Positions 26,797 through 36,414 of a DNA stretch of 64,000 nt are shown in pieces. Made by a program: the position numbers and the translations under genes. The notes beneath the pieces were generated by a model that saw only the letters and a program-made list of their open reading frames with translations, was not told the DNA's origin and did not search any database. Source of the stretch: Promethearchaeota archaeon. Lineage in GTDB: Archaea > Asgardarchaeota > Lokiarchaeia > Sigyniarchaeales > SOKP01. Numbering within the stretch: position 1 is the first letter of the stretch; each line of letters begins with the position of its first letter. The DNA lies in contig JAEOTR010000024.1 in the NCBI GenBank assembly GCA_016839705.1, positions 1-64,000 on the forward strand, written 5' to 3'.

Positions 26797-28179
26797 TCAC
26801 CCTGGACTTATTAAAGCTTCTTTTATTCTAATATAACTTCCTCCATCAGTAACAGGGACCGAGTCAGCATGACCTTTACCACATGTTCCACCATGCAATT
26901 CAGTTTTATCTTTGCTTATCGCGTCAATGTTTTGTAATATCTTTAATACATAACCAGTTAAAGCGATCCTATTTAATAGCTGTGTTTTTTCTCCATTTTG
27001 AATTAAATATCCTTTCTTTGATGTGCATTGACAACCACCCGCTAAGGGGTCTTCCATTCCGAAATACGATTTAACGATCATAACTCCTTCCTTTACTTCA
27101 GACATCATATCTTCTAGATCATAATCTCCTGATTCAAAATATGTATTTGACATTCTTGGGTGTATTGTGTGAGCATAACTTTCCCTTCTTCCGTTTCCTT
27201 GAGGAATTCCATTTAAAACTGAAGCGCTTGTTCTGTCATATATATAATTCTTTAATATTCCATTTTCAACAAGAAGATTTTTACCTGCCTTTATACCCTC
27301 ATCATCAAAAAAGTATGAGCCAATGTGGTTCTCAAGACTAGGTGTATCACATATAGTACATATATCTGATGCCACTTTCTTGTTGATTTTATCTGTTAGA
27401 TAACTTCTCCCTCGTAAAATCTGATCAGCTTCCAATCCATGACCAAAACTTTCATGAGCTATAAGACCTGCAATTCCCGGATCTAATATTAGCTGAAATC
27501 TCCCCGCGGGTGCTTTTTTAGCTTTAAGCATATCAATAGAGTTATCAGCTATTTGTACCAATTTATCATCCGTTATTTCATCAAAGATTTCAAATCCCAT
27601 CTCACCACCCTCAGAAAAATAATCATATTCCATTTTAGCGCCCATTTTTGCTATGGGGTAAATAAAAAGCCTTACACGAGGAATAACTTGTCTTAATTGA
27701 CTTCCTTCATTGTTTACAAATATCCGTGTAGTATGTGTTTCCTTATATAATACTCTAGCTATAGCAATTCTCTCATCATGATTTTGGATAAATTTTTGGA
27801 TTTGTCTAATTTTTTCTAATTTTTCCTCTAAAGATATATCAGTAAGATTAATTTTAGTATTTATTTCTTTATTAAACTTCCAACCCTTATATTCAGCGAT
27901 TTCTTCACCTTTATTTACCACTTTGGGTAATTTATTTGTAATATTTTTTAAATCAGAAAAATCATCAAATGCTATTTCATTCCAGGTACCAGTATAAGTT
28001 CTCGCAACAATCCCAGATGTCTTTGAATTGACAGAAATATCTTCAGTAAAGGGAGATTTTTCAATTCTTATTGATGAAAATGAATCATATAGGATGTCAA
28101 AGTATTGGTTTTTTCTATTGAAACCATTTGAAACTTCTTCAAAATTAGAAAAAATTTCGTTATAAGATTTCTCACTCAT
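26797..28179 (-). CDS. tldD: TldD metalloprotease subunit
   Basis: A 460-residue TldD with the zinc motif HESFGH at residues 242-247 (H242, E243, H247) and a Cys further down (GGTCGKGH, near 437) that usually supplies a further ligand. The N-terminal half is the conserved domain with the substrate-binding groove. It pairs with the PmbA/TldE subunit encoded 7 bp downstream. Such complexes cleave flexible peptides from the N-terminus. No peptide precursor gene is obvious in the neighbourhood. Confidence 0.93.
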   Translation of the reverse strand: MSEKSYNEIFSNFEEVSNGFNRKNQYFDILYDSFSSIRIEKSPFTEDISVNSKTSGIVARTYTGTWNEIAFDDFSDLKNITNKLPKVVNKGEEIAEYKGWKFNKEINTKINLTDISLEEKLEKIRQIQKFIQNHDERIAIARVLYKETHTTRIFVNNEGSQLRQVIPRVRLFIYPIAKMGAKMEYDYFSEGGEMGFEIFDEITDDKLVQIADNSIDMLKAKKAPAGRFQLILDPGIAGLIAHESFGHGLEADQILRGRSYLTDKINKKVASDICTICDTPSLENHIGSYFFDDEGIKAGKNLLVENGILKNYIYDRTSASVLNGIPQGNGRRESYAHTIHPRMSNTYFESGDYDLEDMMSEVKEGVMIVKSYFGMEDPLAGGCQCTSKKGYLIQNGEKTQLLNRIALTGYVLKILQNIDAISKDKTELHGGTCGKGHADSVPVTDGGSYIRIKEALISPG

Positions 28180-28254
28180 TTTTTCTCGCTAATTTTAATA
28201 TTTTTTTATAATAAAATTCTGAGTTTTGCTAAATTATAACATCTAAAGATTCTA

Positions 28255-29700
28255 TTATTCCACATCTAGAATCTTCTTTACTAAGCTTTTCTTTTCTTCT
28301 AATTCTGCTTGACGTGATATCATTATCCTCTGAGCTTGCGGCGAACCTGCACCATGCATTGATTCGGTTTTATAACTAACAGCAGAAACGCCCATAGTTA
28401 AATTTTCAATAAATCTTAAAACTCGATAACGATCTTCAGCACACAATCCTTCACATGTCGTAAGATATTTTTCCAATAAAGGTCCTACTTCCGTTGATTT
28501 AAAATCTGCCTCGGAAGGTAGTGTACAAATAATACCTCCTGCTATATCCTCTGCTAATCTCCCAATTTCATAAGGAAATCTAGTGACATTTTGTTTACAC
28601 ACATTAGCTAAAAGCATATCCATTTCATAATTTCCTGCTTCTCTCTGAAAACCTAAAGAACTACACGCAATCCCACAACTATAAAGAGTTTCATTTAGGT
28701 GCACCATCTCAACAAGCTTATCCCTAATATGAGAAGCCCTATCAGTCCCGTTGTATTCTGAGATTAGCGCTGCAGCCCCAATAAGCACATCTCCAACCCC
28801 AACTTTGCATCCCCCATAAGATTGGCGATGAAAACCGCCAAAACGGTTAACCAATTCGCCTGAGAACTCAATTTCTCCCTTCATAAAAATATTTTCATTG
28901 GGTACAAAAACATCTTCAAAGATGACAAAAATTTCTTGACCGCCATATTTATAATTTCCAATATCTAATTTTCCTTCTTCTAGCTTACGAGTATCACATG
29001 CCTGTCTTCCGTACACAAGGGTTATTCCCTTCGCATTGGTATCTATCCCAAAACTTACAGCATATTCTTCTTCACCAGGTCTTAAAGCCAATGTAGGCAT
29101 TACTATAACTCTATGGGAATTAAGAAAACCTGTCTGATGAACTTTTGCCCCACGAACTATAATGCCTTGATCATTTTCGTCGACTATATGTAAGTAAGCA
29201 TCAGGATCAGGTTGTTGGTTAGGTCTTTTACTTCGGTCTCCCTTTGTATCTGTCATTGCACCATCTACCATCAAATCTTGATTTTGTACTTCAATCCAAT
29301 ATTTTTTAAATCGTTCATGATAGTTAGACCCGTTCTTTTTATCCATCTCATAGGTAACACTGTATAGTGCATTGGCAGCATCAAAACCTACACATCGCTG
29401 AAAACAACAGGCAGTATGCTGTCCTAATAATCGTTGCATCTGCACTTTTTTAATTAAGTCATCTATAGATTGATGGATATGAGTAAATCTATTTATAATG
29501 TTACCTGTTAAATGAGATTTAGTTGTCAATATGTTTTTATATTCATCTAATTGTGCTAATTCATATATTTTCATTACAGTGTTTATTGAGGGTCTAATGA
29601 TAGGGTGATTCCAAAACTCTTTCACCTTTTCACCAAACATATACAAATTAACTGGTTTTTTTATTGATTCAAGATATTGTTCTGGTGTTTTTAATGGCAT
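28255..29700 (-). CDS. 4-hydroxybutyryl-CoA dehydratase / vinylacetyl-CoA isomerase-type enzyme
   Basis: A 481-residue HpaB-superfamily flavoprotein. C99, C103, H291 and C298 match the four [4Fe-4S] ligands of Clostridium aminobutyricum 4-hydroxybutyryl-CoA dehydratase (C99, C103, H292, C299), which separates it from plain 4-hydroxyphenylacetate 3-hydroxylases. The reaction is radical dehydration of 4-hydroxybutyryl-CoA to crotonyl-CoA, used in 4-aminobutyrate/succinate fermentation or in 4-hydroxybutyrate carbon-fixation cycles. No other gene of either pathway is nearby. Monocistronic and cytoplasmic. Confidence 0.88.
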   Translation of the reverse strand: MPLKTPEQYLESIKKPVNLYMFGEKVKEFWNHPIIRPSINTVMKIYELAQLDEYKNILTTKSHLTGNIINRFTHIHQSIDDLIKKVQMQRLLGQHTACCFQRCVGFDAANALYSVTYEMDKKNGSNYHERFKKYWIEVQNQDLMVDGAMTDTKGDRSKRPNQQPDPDAYLHIVDENDQGIIVRGAKVHQTGFLNSHRVIVMPTLALRPGEEEYAVSFGIDTNAKGITLVYGRQACDTRKLEEGKLDIGNYKYGGQEIFVIFEDVFVPNENIFMKGEIEFSGELVNRFGGFHRQSYGGCKVGVGDVLIGAAALISEYNGTDRASHIRDKLVEMVHLNETLYSCGIACSSLGFQREAGNYEMDMLLANVCKQNVTRFPYEIGRLAEDIAGGIICTLPSEADFKSTEVGPLLEKYLTTCEGLCAEDRYRVLRFIENLTMGVSAVSYKTESMHGAGSPQAQRIMISRQAELEEKKSLVKKILDVE

Positions 29701-29809
29701 TTTTTATATCACACCCATATAAATTTAATTAGAATGAAATTGATTATTATAAAAATCTAAGTTTTTAATACTTATTTATAATAAAGAATAATCCCGTTGA
29801 TTCATAGGA

Positions 29810-30748
29810 TTATTTTTCTTGTAATGTTTCCCCCTCACCATCATGATTGTGATTGATTGGATGAGGGTGCATCCGAGAATTTTCTTCTAAATAGCTTATT
29901 CTTTTTTCTAATATAGTCATTGTTTCAATGATGTTGTTAAGTATTTTATTTGACTCTCTTATTTCGAATTGAAGATCTCCTAGTTGATTCAGAATAAAAG
30001 AATTAATTTTTGACTCTTTAACTGGTTCGATTAACCAGTTGATTAGGCTTTGAATAAACTTTTGATTATCTAATGAATTTAAACCAAAATTAGAATCAGA
30101 AGTAAAGATGTCAATGTCTCCTATAGCTACTACTTTTCCTTTCCCAAATTCTGTAAATGCAGCTATTGTTTGTGCTTTCTCCTCATCTTCTTTTATCCAC
30201 TGTTCAGTAGAGCTATTAAAAACTTCCGGCCAAGCATTTTGATTAGTCTGTAATAGTGGCTTAGCATCCTTACTTAAGGAAAGAGAACAAGCTCCTCCTA
30301 TTTTAATTTCCCTTATATGTTTAGTTATGGGATGTTTTAAAAAATCAATGATGTGTAGGGTACTAATATGATTCTGATTAACCTTGTTAAATTCCTTAAC
30401 AAGATTTTTTTCAAAATTGAGTCCAAATTTTCCAGAAATGTCGTTTAAGTTTGTTTTTTGTAAGTAATCAGAACCATATTCACTCAATAATAATAAACCG
30501 CCTCCGGATCTTACAAAATCTACTACTGATTTAACTTCACTACTAGTAAAGAAATCGTCAATAGGGTTTCCGATAATTAGAAGGTCTATTTCTTTTAGAA
30601 TTTCTGGTTTGATCTGCTTATCTTCATTCTTTCTCACATTTAGATCTATTCTACTCAATAAATCTATGAAATTAATAAACTCTTTGTCTTCTATATTCAG
30701 CATTTCATTATGATAAATGTCGATTAACAGGGTTCTTTTCTGCATCAT
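29810..30748 (-). CDS. GATase-like/GIFT-type domain protein with His-rich tail
   Basis: A 312-residue protein. Its first 230 residues look like a class I glutamine amidotransferase-like Rossmann domain without a catalytic triad, with LLIIGNP, a FVRSGGGLLLLSEYG loop and a late GKVVAIGDIDIF strand. This pattern is shared by the DUF4350 and GldG/IFT52 (GIFT) families. A coiled coil (about 260-290) and a His-rich end (HPHPINHNH, about 294-302) follow. No signal peptide is seen. These domains usually bind sugars or proteins rather than catalyse. The function is unknown. Confidence 0.55.
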   Translation of the reverse strand: MMQKRTLLIDIYHNEMLNIEDKEFINFIDLLSRIDLNVRKNEDKQIKPEILKEIDLLIIGNPIDDFFTSSEVKSVVDFVRSGGGLLLLSEYGSDYLQKTNLNDISGKFGLNFEKNLVKEFNKVNQNHISTLHIIDFLKHPITKHIREIKIGGACSLSLSKDAKPLLQTNQNAWPEVFNSSTEQWIKEDEEKAQTIAAFTEFGKGKVVAIGDIDIFTSDSNFGLNSLDNQKFIQSLINWLIEPVKESKINSFILNQLGDLQFEIRESNKILNNIIETMTILEKRISYLEENSRMHPHPINHNHDGEGETLQEK

Positions 30749-30904
30749 TCCAAAAGGTTCGATAATTGAATTCTTTAAAAGGAGTTTCCGTAATTATTAA
30801 GAGATTATTACACTAAGGTTATATCTTTAAAGAAAATTCGAATATAAAAATCATTATGAATCTATTTTATTTCCAGTTTTTCTAACCAAAAATTTTTTAA
30901 ACGG

Positions 30905-30912
30905 TTTATAAT
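30905..30912 (+). promoter_or_regulatory. Possible TATA box upstream of purA
   Basis: The sequence tttataat lies in a T-rich region about 65 bp before the purA start codon, preceded by a purine-containing aaacgg that could act as BRE. Transcription would begin near 30932, leaving a leader of about 40 nt. Tentative, because the region is AT-rich. Confidence 0.3.
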
Positions 30913-30973
30913 AATCTTTTTTGGATTAGATCAACTGATTTAATTTTTAAAAATAAGAAGTGGAAAATGAGAG

Positions 30974-32275
30974 ATGAGTAACAATTTAACCATTATTGGT
31001 TTGTCATGGGGCGATGAAGGCAAAGGTAAATTTACTGATTATTTTGCTCAAAGAGCAGATGTTGTTGTGAGATATAATGGAGGAAATAATGCAGGACATA
31101 CGATTAAAGCAAATGGGATAAAATATAAATTGAAAATAATGCCAAGTGGTGCACCATTAGAAAAGGAATGTGTGATAGCGAATGGATGTGTTGTCGATCC
31201 TAAAATTTTACTTGAGGAAATTGACACGTTAAAAAAATTACATAAAAAAATAAATTTAAAATTAAGCTCAACTGCACATGTAATATTCCCATTCCATAAT
31301 ATTTTGGATGGTTTAGAAGAAACCTCAAAAGGAAGGTTTAGTGCAGGTACAACCAAAAGAGGCATTGGACCTACTTATTCTGACAAAGCCGCACGCTGGG
31401 GTCTTAGAATTTTTGATTTGATTAATCCCGAAATAATGAGACCAAAATTGGAACAATTATATAAGATCAAAAAACAACTAATAAACATTTTTGATCCAAG
31501 TTGGGACACAGATATTAACTCAATTTTTGAAGAATATAAATCGTATGGGGAACGGTTGAAACCTTATGTGATTGACACAGCTTACTACTTAAACAACGTA
31601 ATAGATTCTGGAAAGAAAGTAGTCTTTGAAGCCGCCCAAGGTAATTTACTCGGTATAGACCATGGTTATTATCCTTTCGGTACTTCATCAAATTCAAATG
31701 CCTTGGGCATTTCAGCAGGGACAGGAATCCCTCCTAAAAAAATTGGGAGAATAATAGGCATAATTAAAGCTTACACTTCAAGAGTGGGTGAGGGAAATTT
31801 CCCGACAGAATTAATTAATGAAACTGCTGAACAGATTCGAGAACAAGGTGGTGAATACGGAACAGTTACTGGAAGACCAAGAAGAGTTGGGTGGCTGGAT
31901 CTATTTAATATTGAGTATGGGATAATGGTTAATGGCGTGGATAGGATTATCATTACACTTTTAGATGCTTTAGAGGGTATTAATCCTTTAAAAATATGTA
32001 CTGGTTATGAGTTAAACGGTAAAGTTCTCAAAAGCTGGCCCATTCAACCGGAAATAGTTGATATCTGTACACCTTTATATAAATCTTTTCAAGGTTGGGA
32101 GGCTAGAACAAGAGAGGAATGGTTAGAAATTGCTCAAAAGGGATATGATGCGCTACCTGAAACAATAAAAATATACGTTCAAGCGATTAAAGAGGAATTA
32201 CAAACAGATATCGCATTTCTTTCCGTTGGTCCCGATAGAAAGGAAACTATCGTTTTAGATAACAATATTTTTTAA
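30974..32275 (+). CDS. purA: Adenylosuccinate synthase
   Basis: A 433-residue PurA. The N-terminal GTP/IMP-binding loop GDEGKGK (15-21 region) is followed by YNGGNNAGHT with the catalytic His, then STKxGIGP-like TTKRGIGPTYSDKAAR and GRPRRVGWLD later. It condenses IMP and aspartate with GTP to form adenylosuccinate, the first committed step to AMP. Length and motif order are typical. Transcribed alone, divergent from the GIFT-like gene. Confidence 0.97.
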   Translation: MSNNLTIIGLSWGDEGKGKFTDYFAQRADVVVRYNGGNNAGHTIKANGIKYKLKIMPSGAPLEKECVIANGCVVDPKILLEEIDTLKKLHKKINLKLSSTAHVIFPFHNILDGLEETSKGRFSAGTTKRGIGPTYSDKAARWGLRIFDLINPEIMRPKLEQLYKIKKQLINIFDPSWDTDINSIFEEYKSYGERLKPYVIDTAYYLNNVIDSGKKVVFEAAQGNLLGIDHGYYPFGTSSNSNALGISAGTGIPPKKIGRIIGIIKAYTSRVGEGNFPTELINETAEQIREQGGEYGTVTGRPRRVGWLDLFNIEYGIMVNGVDRIIITLLDALEGINPLKICTGYELNGKVLKSWPIQPEIVDICTPLYKSFQGWEARTREEWLEIAQKGYDALPETIKIYVQAIKEELQTDIAFLSVGPDRKETIVLDNNIF

Positions 32276-32319
32276 GTATATACTTTTTATTTATTTTCAG
32301 AAGTAAGTATAATCTAGAT

Positions 32320-32841
32320 TTAAGAATAACCTACTTTTTTCAATTTAAATTCTTTCCCACAATAAAAACAAAAGGCAACTCCCCTTGAAGTCAAAAGAGT
32401 GTTCATTGATTCGGTTATTTTTTGTCCGCATTCGGTACAATAATATGGAATTTTTACATCTGTCACTTCTGGGGACATTGGACTATCTTCTGGTGGGATT
32501 ATTGGTTCACTGGGGAGTGATGTTATCTGCGGAGCTTTTTTACGTGGTTTACCCGATATTGCATAGTATAGCCCTTCAAGTAATTTATAGATCCCGGTGA
32601 AAATGGCTTTTAAGAGAAGATATAAACCTTTAAATAGATAATAAAGTAGATAGGCAACCCCTTTTAGGATATAATAAACTAAAACAAGCGCAGCTATAGT
32701 AAGAGCTATTAATCCAATAATTATTAAAATTTGGGTGAAAAGGGGGAATTCAAGAAACCAACCAATGGGATCATTCCATATCCTTTCCCAACCAGTTTCT
32801 AAAATTCCCCAATTGACAACATTTTCTAAGATATTATTCAT
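32320..32841 (-). CDS. Membrane protein with C-terminal zinc ribbon
   Basis: A 173-residue protein. A hydrophobic segment at about 34-57 is followed by an aromatic amphipathic stretch rich in Tyr and Leu (to about 95) that may be a second membrane helix. A Pro-rich linker leads to a zinc ribbon with CTEC near 135 and CFYC near 157. The ribbon would face the cytoplasm. No family recognised; many Asgard membrane proteins carry such terminal ribbons. It converges with purA. Confidence 0.65.
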   Translation of the reverse strand: MNNILENVVNWGILETGWERIWNDPIGWFLEFPLFTQILIIIGLIALTIAALVLVYYILKGVAYLLYYLFKGLYLLLKAIFTGIYKLLEGLYYAISGKPRKKAPQITSLPSEPIIPPEDSPMSPEVTDVKIPYYCTECGQKITESMNTLLTSRGVAFCFYCGKEFKLKKVGYS

Positions 32842-32924
32842 TTTTTCCTCATGTAGAAATAAGTGTGACCTTTATTAAAAGAAATTGGAGTCCAATTTTT
32901 ACAACCGATTTCATGAAAATTTAA

Positions 32925-33485
32925 CTATTTAAAACAGATTAGTCCAAAACGAAAGATATGATCAGTTGGAGGCCACTCAATATCAAGATTTAACTGTAAA
33001 ACTGTTTTTGTTACATCAATCCCCACAGCTTCCATTGAATATTTTCTTTTTTCAGGATACCGACATGGTTTACCTGAATCATAAGTGCATCCTTTATCTA
33101 ATTTATTAGAACAAATTCTACAATAACCATCCCATAAAATTAGTCTTTCAACGAATGGGTTTTGATATTGATCAAGGAATTGATTTATTTCGTTTTCTAA
33201 TTTATCTCGTAGTAATCTTTTAGCGTAAAGATTGTTTTTTATGATTGTTTCACTTTGTTCAGGATGTTTTGCTTTTTCTTCTTTAATATAATCAGATAGA
33301 TTAAATTGATAGTAAATTAGGTAAAATTCTTTAAATTTAGCAACTTTTTTCTCCATATAAGGAGCTTCAGGAGGGCATGCCCATGAGTGTCCATAACTAG
33401 GGCATTTAAATGAAGGACTCAAGCAATAAGTTTGTACCTTTGGATCAAATATGATATCTTGCATTTTTACCTTTAGAAACGGCAT
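32925..33485 (-). CDS. DUF2284 metal-binding protein
   Basis: A 186-residue cysteine-rich protein. It has CPSYGHSWACPP near residues 24-35, the family hallmark, and a second cluster (CRICSNKLDKGCTY...KPCRYP, about 121-143). DUF2284 proteins are predicted to bind an Fe-S cluster or another metal, and often occur in anaerobes and methanogens. The biochemical role is unknown. Length is normal for the family. Confidence 0.82.
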   Translation of the reverse strand: MPFLKVKMQDIIFDPKVQTYCLSPSFKCPSYGHSWACPPEAPYMEKKVAKFKEFYLIYYQFNLSDYIKEEKAKHPEQSETIIKNNLYAKRLLRDKLENEINQFLDQYQNPFVERLILWDGYCRICSNKLDKGCTYDSGKPCRYPEKRKYSMEAVGIDVTKTVLQLNLDIEWPPTDHIFRFGLICFK

Positions 33486-33665
33486 AAAACTTCCTACTAC
33501 AAAATTTTATTTAAATAAAGTACTCTATCTATTTTAACTTGATTGCCTTTATGACTAAAGTATAAATGCAATTTTTTTTAAGAAATAAAGAATAAGTGAT
33601 GATTATAAAAATAATTCGAGTAAAGATAAAATTTTAATTAAAATTACAAATGTTGATGTTTTAAG

Positions 33666-34313
33666 ATGAAATTAAGACAAGACAAAAAAAAGAGATTAAT
33701 TGAAGCCGCAGAAAAATTCCACTCTGAGGTTTTGAAAGGATCAGATTTGCTCCACGAATGTATTAATGATCTTATTAAGGGAAAGATGAGCGAAGATAAG
33801 TTAAATGAAGTTATTGAATGCGAACACGCGGCAGATCAAGCAAAAGAAAATTATATTAAAATTCTCTATCAAGATAGAAGAGCGCTTCCCTTTCTAGTTG
33901 AAGACCGGTATAGGTTAATCAAATATTTAGATAATGTGTCTGATGACTCAGAAGAGTTAGCTCGTGGGTTAAAGGTTTATCCCTTTGAACTATACGATGA
34001 TATAAAAAAGGATATGCAAACCATAAATGATCTGTATGACCAATCTGTTGGAATTCTTGTGGAAATGATAGGTCTGATGGAGAATGACTTTAAAACGGCC
34101 TATGAAAAATCATTTGAAATTGAAAAACTTAAAAGAAATGCTCGTGAAGCTAAATATTGCATATTAGATGTGATATATCAAAAATCGGAAGCAAAATCCA
34201 TTCAAGTTTATCTAACTTCAAAAATTTGCATTAAAATCTTTGATATGATTCAAAAAGCAGAAGAAATAAGTGACTTCCTTAGAAGTTTAATAGTAAAATA
34301 TCCAAGTAAGTAG
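33666..34313 (+). CDS. DUF47 (PhoU-like) accessory protein of Pit transporter
   Basis: A 215-residue all-helical protein of the DUF47/PhoU-like family, with charged heptad-rich helices and a conserved E-x3-AD motif (ECEHAADQAK, near 56). It lies 37 bp upstream of a PiT phosphate transporter gene on the same strand, the usual arrangement; DUF47 proteins are thought to regulate the transporter. Cytoplasmic. Translation begins at ATG 33666. Confidence 0.88.
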   Translation: MKLRQDKKKRLIEAAEKFHSEVLKGSDLLHECINDLIKGKMSEDKLNEVIECEHAADQAKENYIKILYQDRRALPFLVEDRYRLIKYLDNVSDDSEELARGLKVYPFELYDDIKKDMQTINDLYDQSVGILVEMIGLMENDFKTAYEKSFEIEKLKRNAREAKYCILDVIYQKSEAKSIQVYLTSKICIKIFDMIQKAEEISDFLRSLIVKYPSK

Positions 34314-34350
34314 AAATTAATCATGCCATCTAAAAGGAGAAGAGAGTAAA

Positions 34351-35334
34351 ATGGATCCAGTTGTAATCATAACGATATTTTTAATAATATCTATCGTAAT
34401 CGCAATAGCGATTGGTGCCAACGATGAAACTATGGCCCCCCTTTATGGATCTCGAATACTCAAGATGAAACAAATACTTATTCTGGCAGTAATTTTCGCG
34501 ATCTTAGGTGCTGTTCTGTTAGGAGAAGGTGTAGCTAAATCAGTAGGAGGAGATATTCTTTTATTAGATTATGTTGGTATTAGTCAGGACGCTGTAGTGC
34601 TAACAATATTAATCTCAACGGCTATTTGGTTAATTATAGCTAGCGCGTTAGGACTTCCAATCTCAACAACACATGCAACAATAGGAGCTATTATTGGGAT
34701 TGGCCTGATGTTAGGAGGTGGAAGTGGTGTAAATTGGGGTACAATATTATATATGAGTATGTGGTGGTTATTATCTCCCGTCGTAGGGTTTTCAGTTACT
34801 TATGTCGTTGTCAAGTTCCTTAATAGATATAAACTTAAGCACTTTAATGGATTCCAGGATTACGAAAGATCAGAGAATATATATACAATTATAATCTTAG
34901 TTGTGATTTGTATCACTGCTTTCTCAAGAGCGGGCAATGATTGTTCTAACGCTGTTGGAATAGTATTTGGAATTGAAGGGTTTCAATCTAATCTAACGGT
35001 ATTATTAATTATGACAGGTTTTAGCTTGGCAGCCGGAATTGTGGTTTTAGGGAGAATCGTCATAAAGAACTTAGGAAAAATGACTGAACTTAGACCAAGT
35101 ACTGCGTTTGCAGCACAAGTACCAACGGCTGCGGTTATGCTTATTGGTACGATTCAGAAAATCCCTCTTTCCGGCTCTCATATGCTTGTAGCCTCTTTAG
35201 TAGGATTATCTAAGGCTAGTAATGCTCCAATGAAAAAAGGAATGTGGAAGATAGTCGCAATTTGGTTATTAACCTTTCCGATGTCAGCTATCCTCGCAAT
35301 CATACTATACTTTCCAATCAGTGCAGCTTTTTGA
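34351..35334 (+). CDS. Inorganic phosphate transporter, PiT family
   Basis: A 327-residue membrane protein with about ten hydrophobic spans and the PiT signature GANDETMAP near residue 22, repeated in inverted form as GNDCSNAVG near 198. Each motif contributes to the phosphate and cation site. It imports phosphate with a co-transported cation. It forms a two-gene operon with the DUF47 regulator. Many PiT proteins have Asn after GAND/A; here Glu-Thr follows, a minor variant. Confidence 0.93.
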   Translation: MDPVVIITIFLIISIVIAIAIGANDETMAPLYGSRILKMKQILILAVIFAILGAVLLGEGVAKSVGGDILLLDYVGISQDAVVLTILISTAIWLIIASALGLPISTTHATIGAIIGIGLMLGGGSGVNWGTILYMSMWWLLSPVVGFSVTYVVVKFLNRYKLKHFNGFQDYERSENIYTIIILVVICITAFSRAGNDCSNAVGIVFGIEGFQSNLTVLLIMTGFSLAAGIVVLGRIVIKNLGKMTELRPSTAFAAQVPTAAVMLIGTIQKIPLSGSHMLVASLVGLSKASNAPMKKGMWKIVAIWLLTFPMSAILAIILYFPISAAF

Positions 35335-35335
35335 T

Positions 35336-36367
35336 TTATTTTTCATTTTTCCATATATGTTCAGTATAGCGAGGCACAGGGATATCTTTCATAGTTAGTA
35401 ATCCTGCTCTTGCGGTTACTACTATAGGAATTAAATTAGCTACCATAGCAGAAGTACCTAAATCTCCATGAACTCCACCAATTATTTTTTGTTCTAGACT
35501 TGGAGTTCCATCTATTATGACACTATCATATTCTTCATGATCTCCAGCATAAGCTACAAAATCTAAAGTAATTATATCAAAGCCTTTCTTTTTAGCAAAA
35601 GCTTTACTTTGCAAACCACAAACATTACCTATGGGTACAATTTCTCCATAAGATGTTCTGATTTCTTTTACAGCAACAATTTCTTTTGGTGGTAATTCAA
35701 TTATTTCATCAAATTCTATACCAAGCGCATCTACTATCATTTGAATAGATTCTTTTAAACCGACATGCCCAGTAATTTCTTTACTACTAATTTTTTTATG
35801 AAACTCTTTTACAGTTAAACCTGTTCCAATCTTTTTTTGGAAGGATACTCTTCTTTTTGATGAGTTCATCATTCTCTTTACCTTGATTGATTTGACATTT
35901 TGACAAGGGGCGGTGATTACGATAGGTAACAAATCCATAAGATATCCAGGATTAATCCCCGTGCCAACAATCGTGATATTATTTAATATAGCAACTGCAT
36001 CTAATTCTTCTGAAAGTTTAGGATAATGCTGAAATGGGTAAGATAATTCTTCGCATATTGAAATAATATTGCAGCCAGAATTAGCCGCCTTATTAATTAA
36101 AGGGGCTACTTTATCTAGCGAAGATGAAGTAGCAATAATGACTACATCGACTTTCCCTTTTGTAAGAACAGCCTCTAAGTCTGGTTCGATGATCAGATTA
36201 GACTCAACATCAGTCTCAAGAATTTCACTAAGACTTTTTCCAATAAATTGAGGATTAATGTCAATAACTCCATTGAGATTTATATTTTTTCGTTTATTTA
36301 GAAGATTGGTTATTATCTTCCCCATTGGACCTAAACCAACTTGTATCACATCAAATTTATTTTTCAT
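35336..36367 (-). CDS. 2,4-diaminopentanoate dehydrogenase-like / DapB-like reductase
   Basis: A 343-residue NAD(P)-dependent amino-acid dehydrogenase. An N-terminal Rossmann fold with GLGPMGK (11-17) is followed by a DapB-type catalytic domain containing GTGINPGYLMDLLP (about 136-149). This segment is characteristic of 2,4-diaminopentanoate dehydrogenase (Ord), which deaminates 2,4-diaminopentanoate in ornithine fermentation. No ornithine aminomutase or OrtAB thiolase genes are nearby, so the true substrate may differ. It is the last gene of a leftward set with a class III aminotransferase and a YoaP-like acetyltransferase. Confidence 0.75.
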   Translation of the reverse strand: MKNKFDVIQVGLGPMGKIITNLLNKRKNINLNGVIDINPQFIGKSLSEILETDVESNLIIEPDLEAVLTKGKVDVVIIATSSSLDKVAPLINKAANSGCNIISICEELSYPFQHYPKLSEELDAVAILNNITIVGTGINPGYLMDLLPIVITAPCQNVKSIKVKRMMNSSKRRVSFQKKIGTGLTVKEFHKKISSKEITGHVGLKESIQMIVDALGIEFDEIIELPPKEIVAVKEIRTSYGEIVPIGNVCGLQSKAFAKKKGFDIITLDFVAYAGDHEEYDSVIIDGTPSLEQKIIGGVHGDLGTSAMVANLIPIVVTARAGLLTMKDIPVPRYTEHIWKNEK

Positions 36368-36414
36368 ATTTACACCGTTTTTTTAAAAGATTACAATAGA
36401 ATTCTATTTAGTTT

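Noticed and set aside
28255-29700. 4-hydroxyphenylacetate 3-hydroxylase
   Set aside because: That family lacks the C-x3-C and H-x6-C iron-sulfur ligands, all of which are present here.
36180-36260. T-arm-like GGTTCGATGATC resembling a tRNA
   Set aside because: It lies inside the dehydrogenase gene and no acceptor, D or anticodon arms can be drawn around it.
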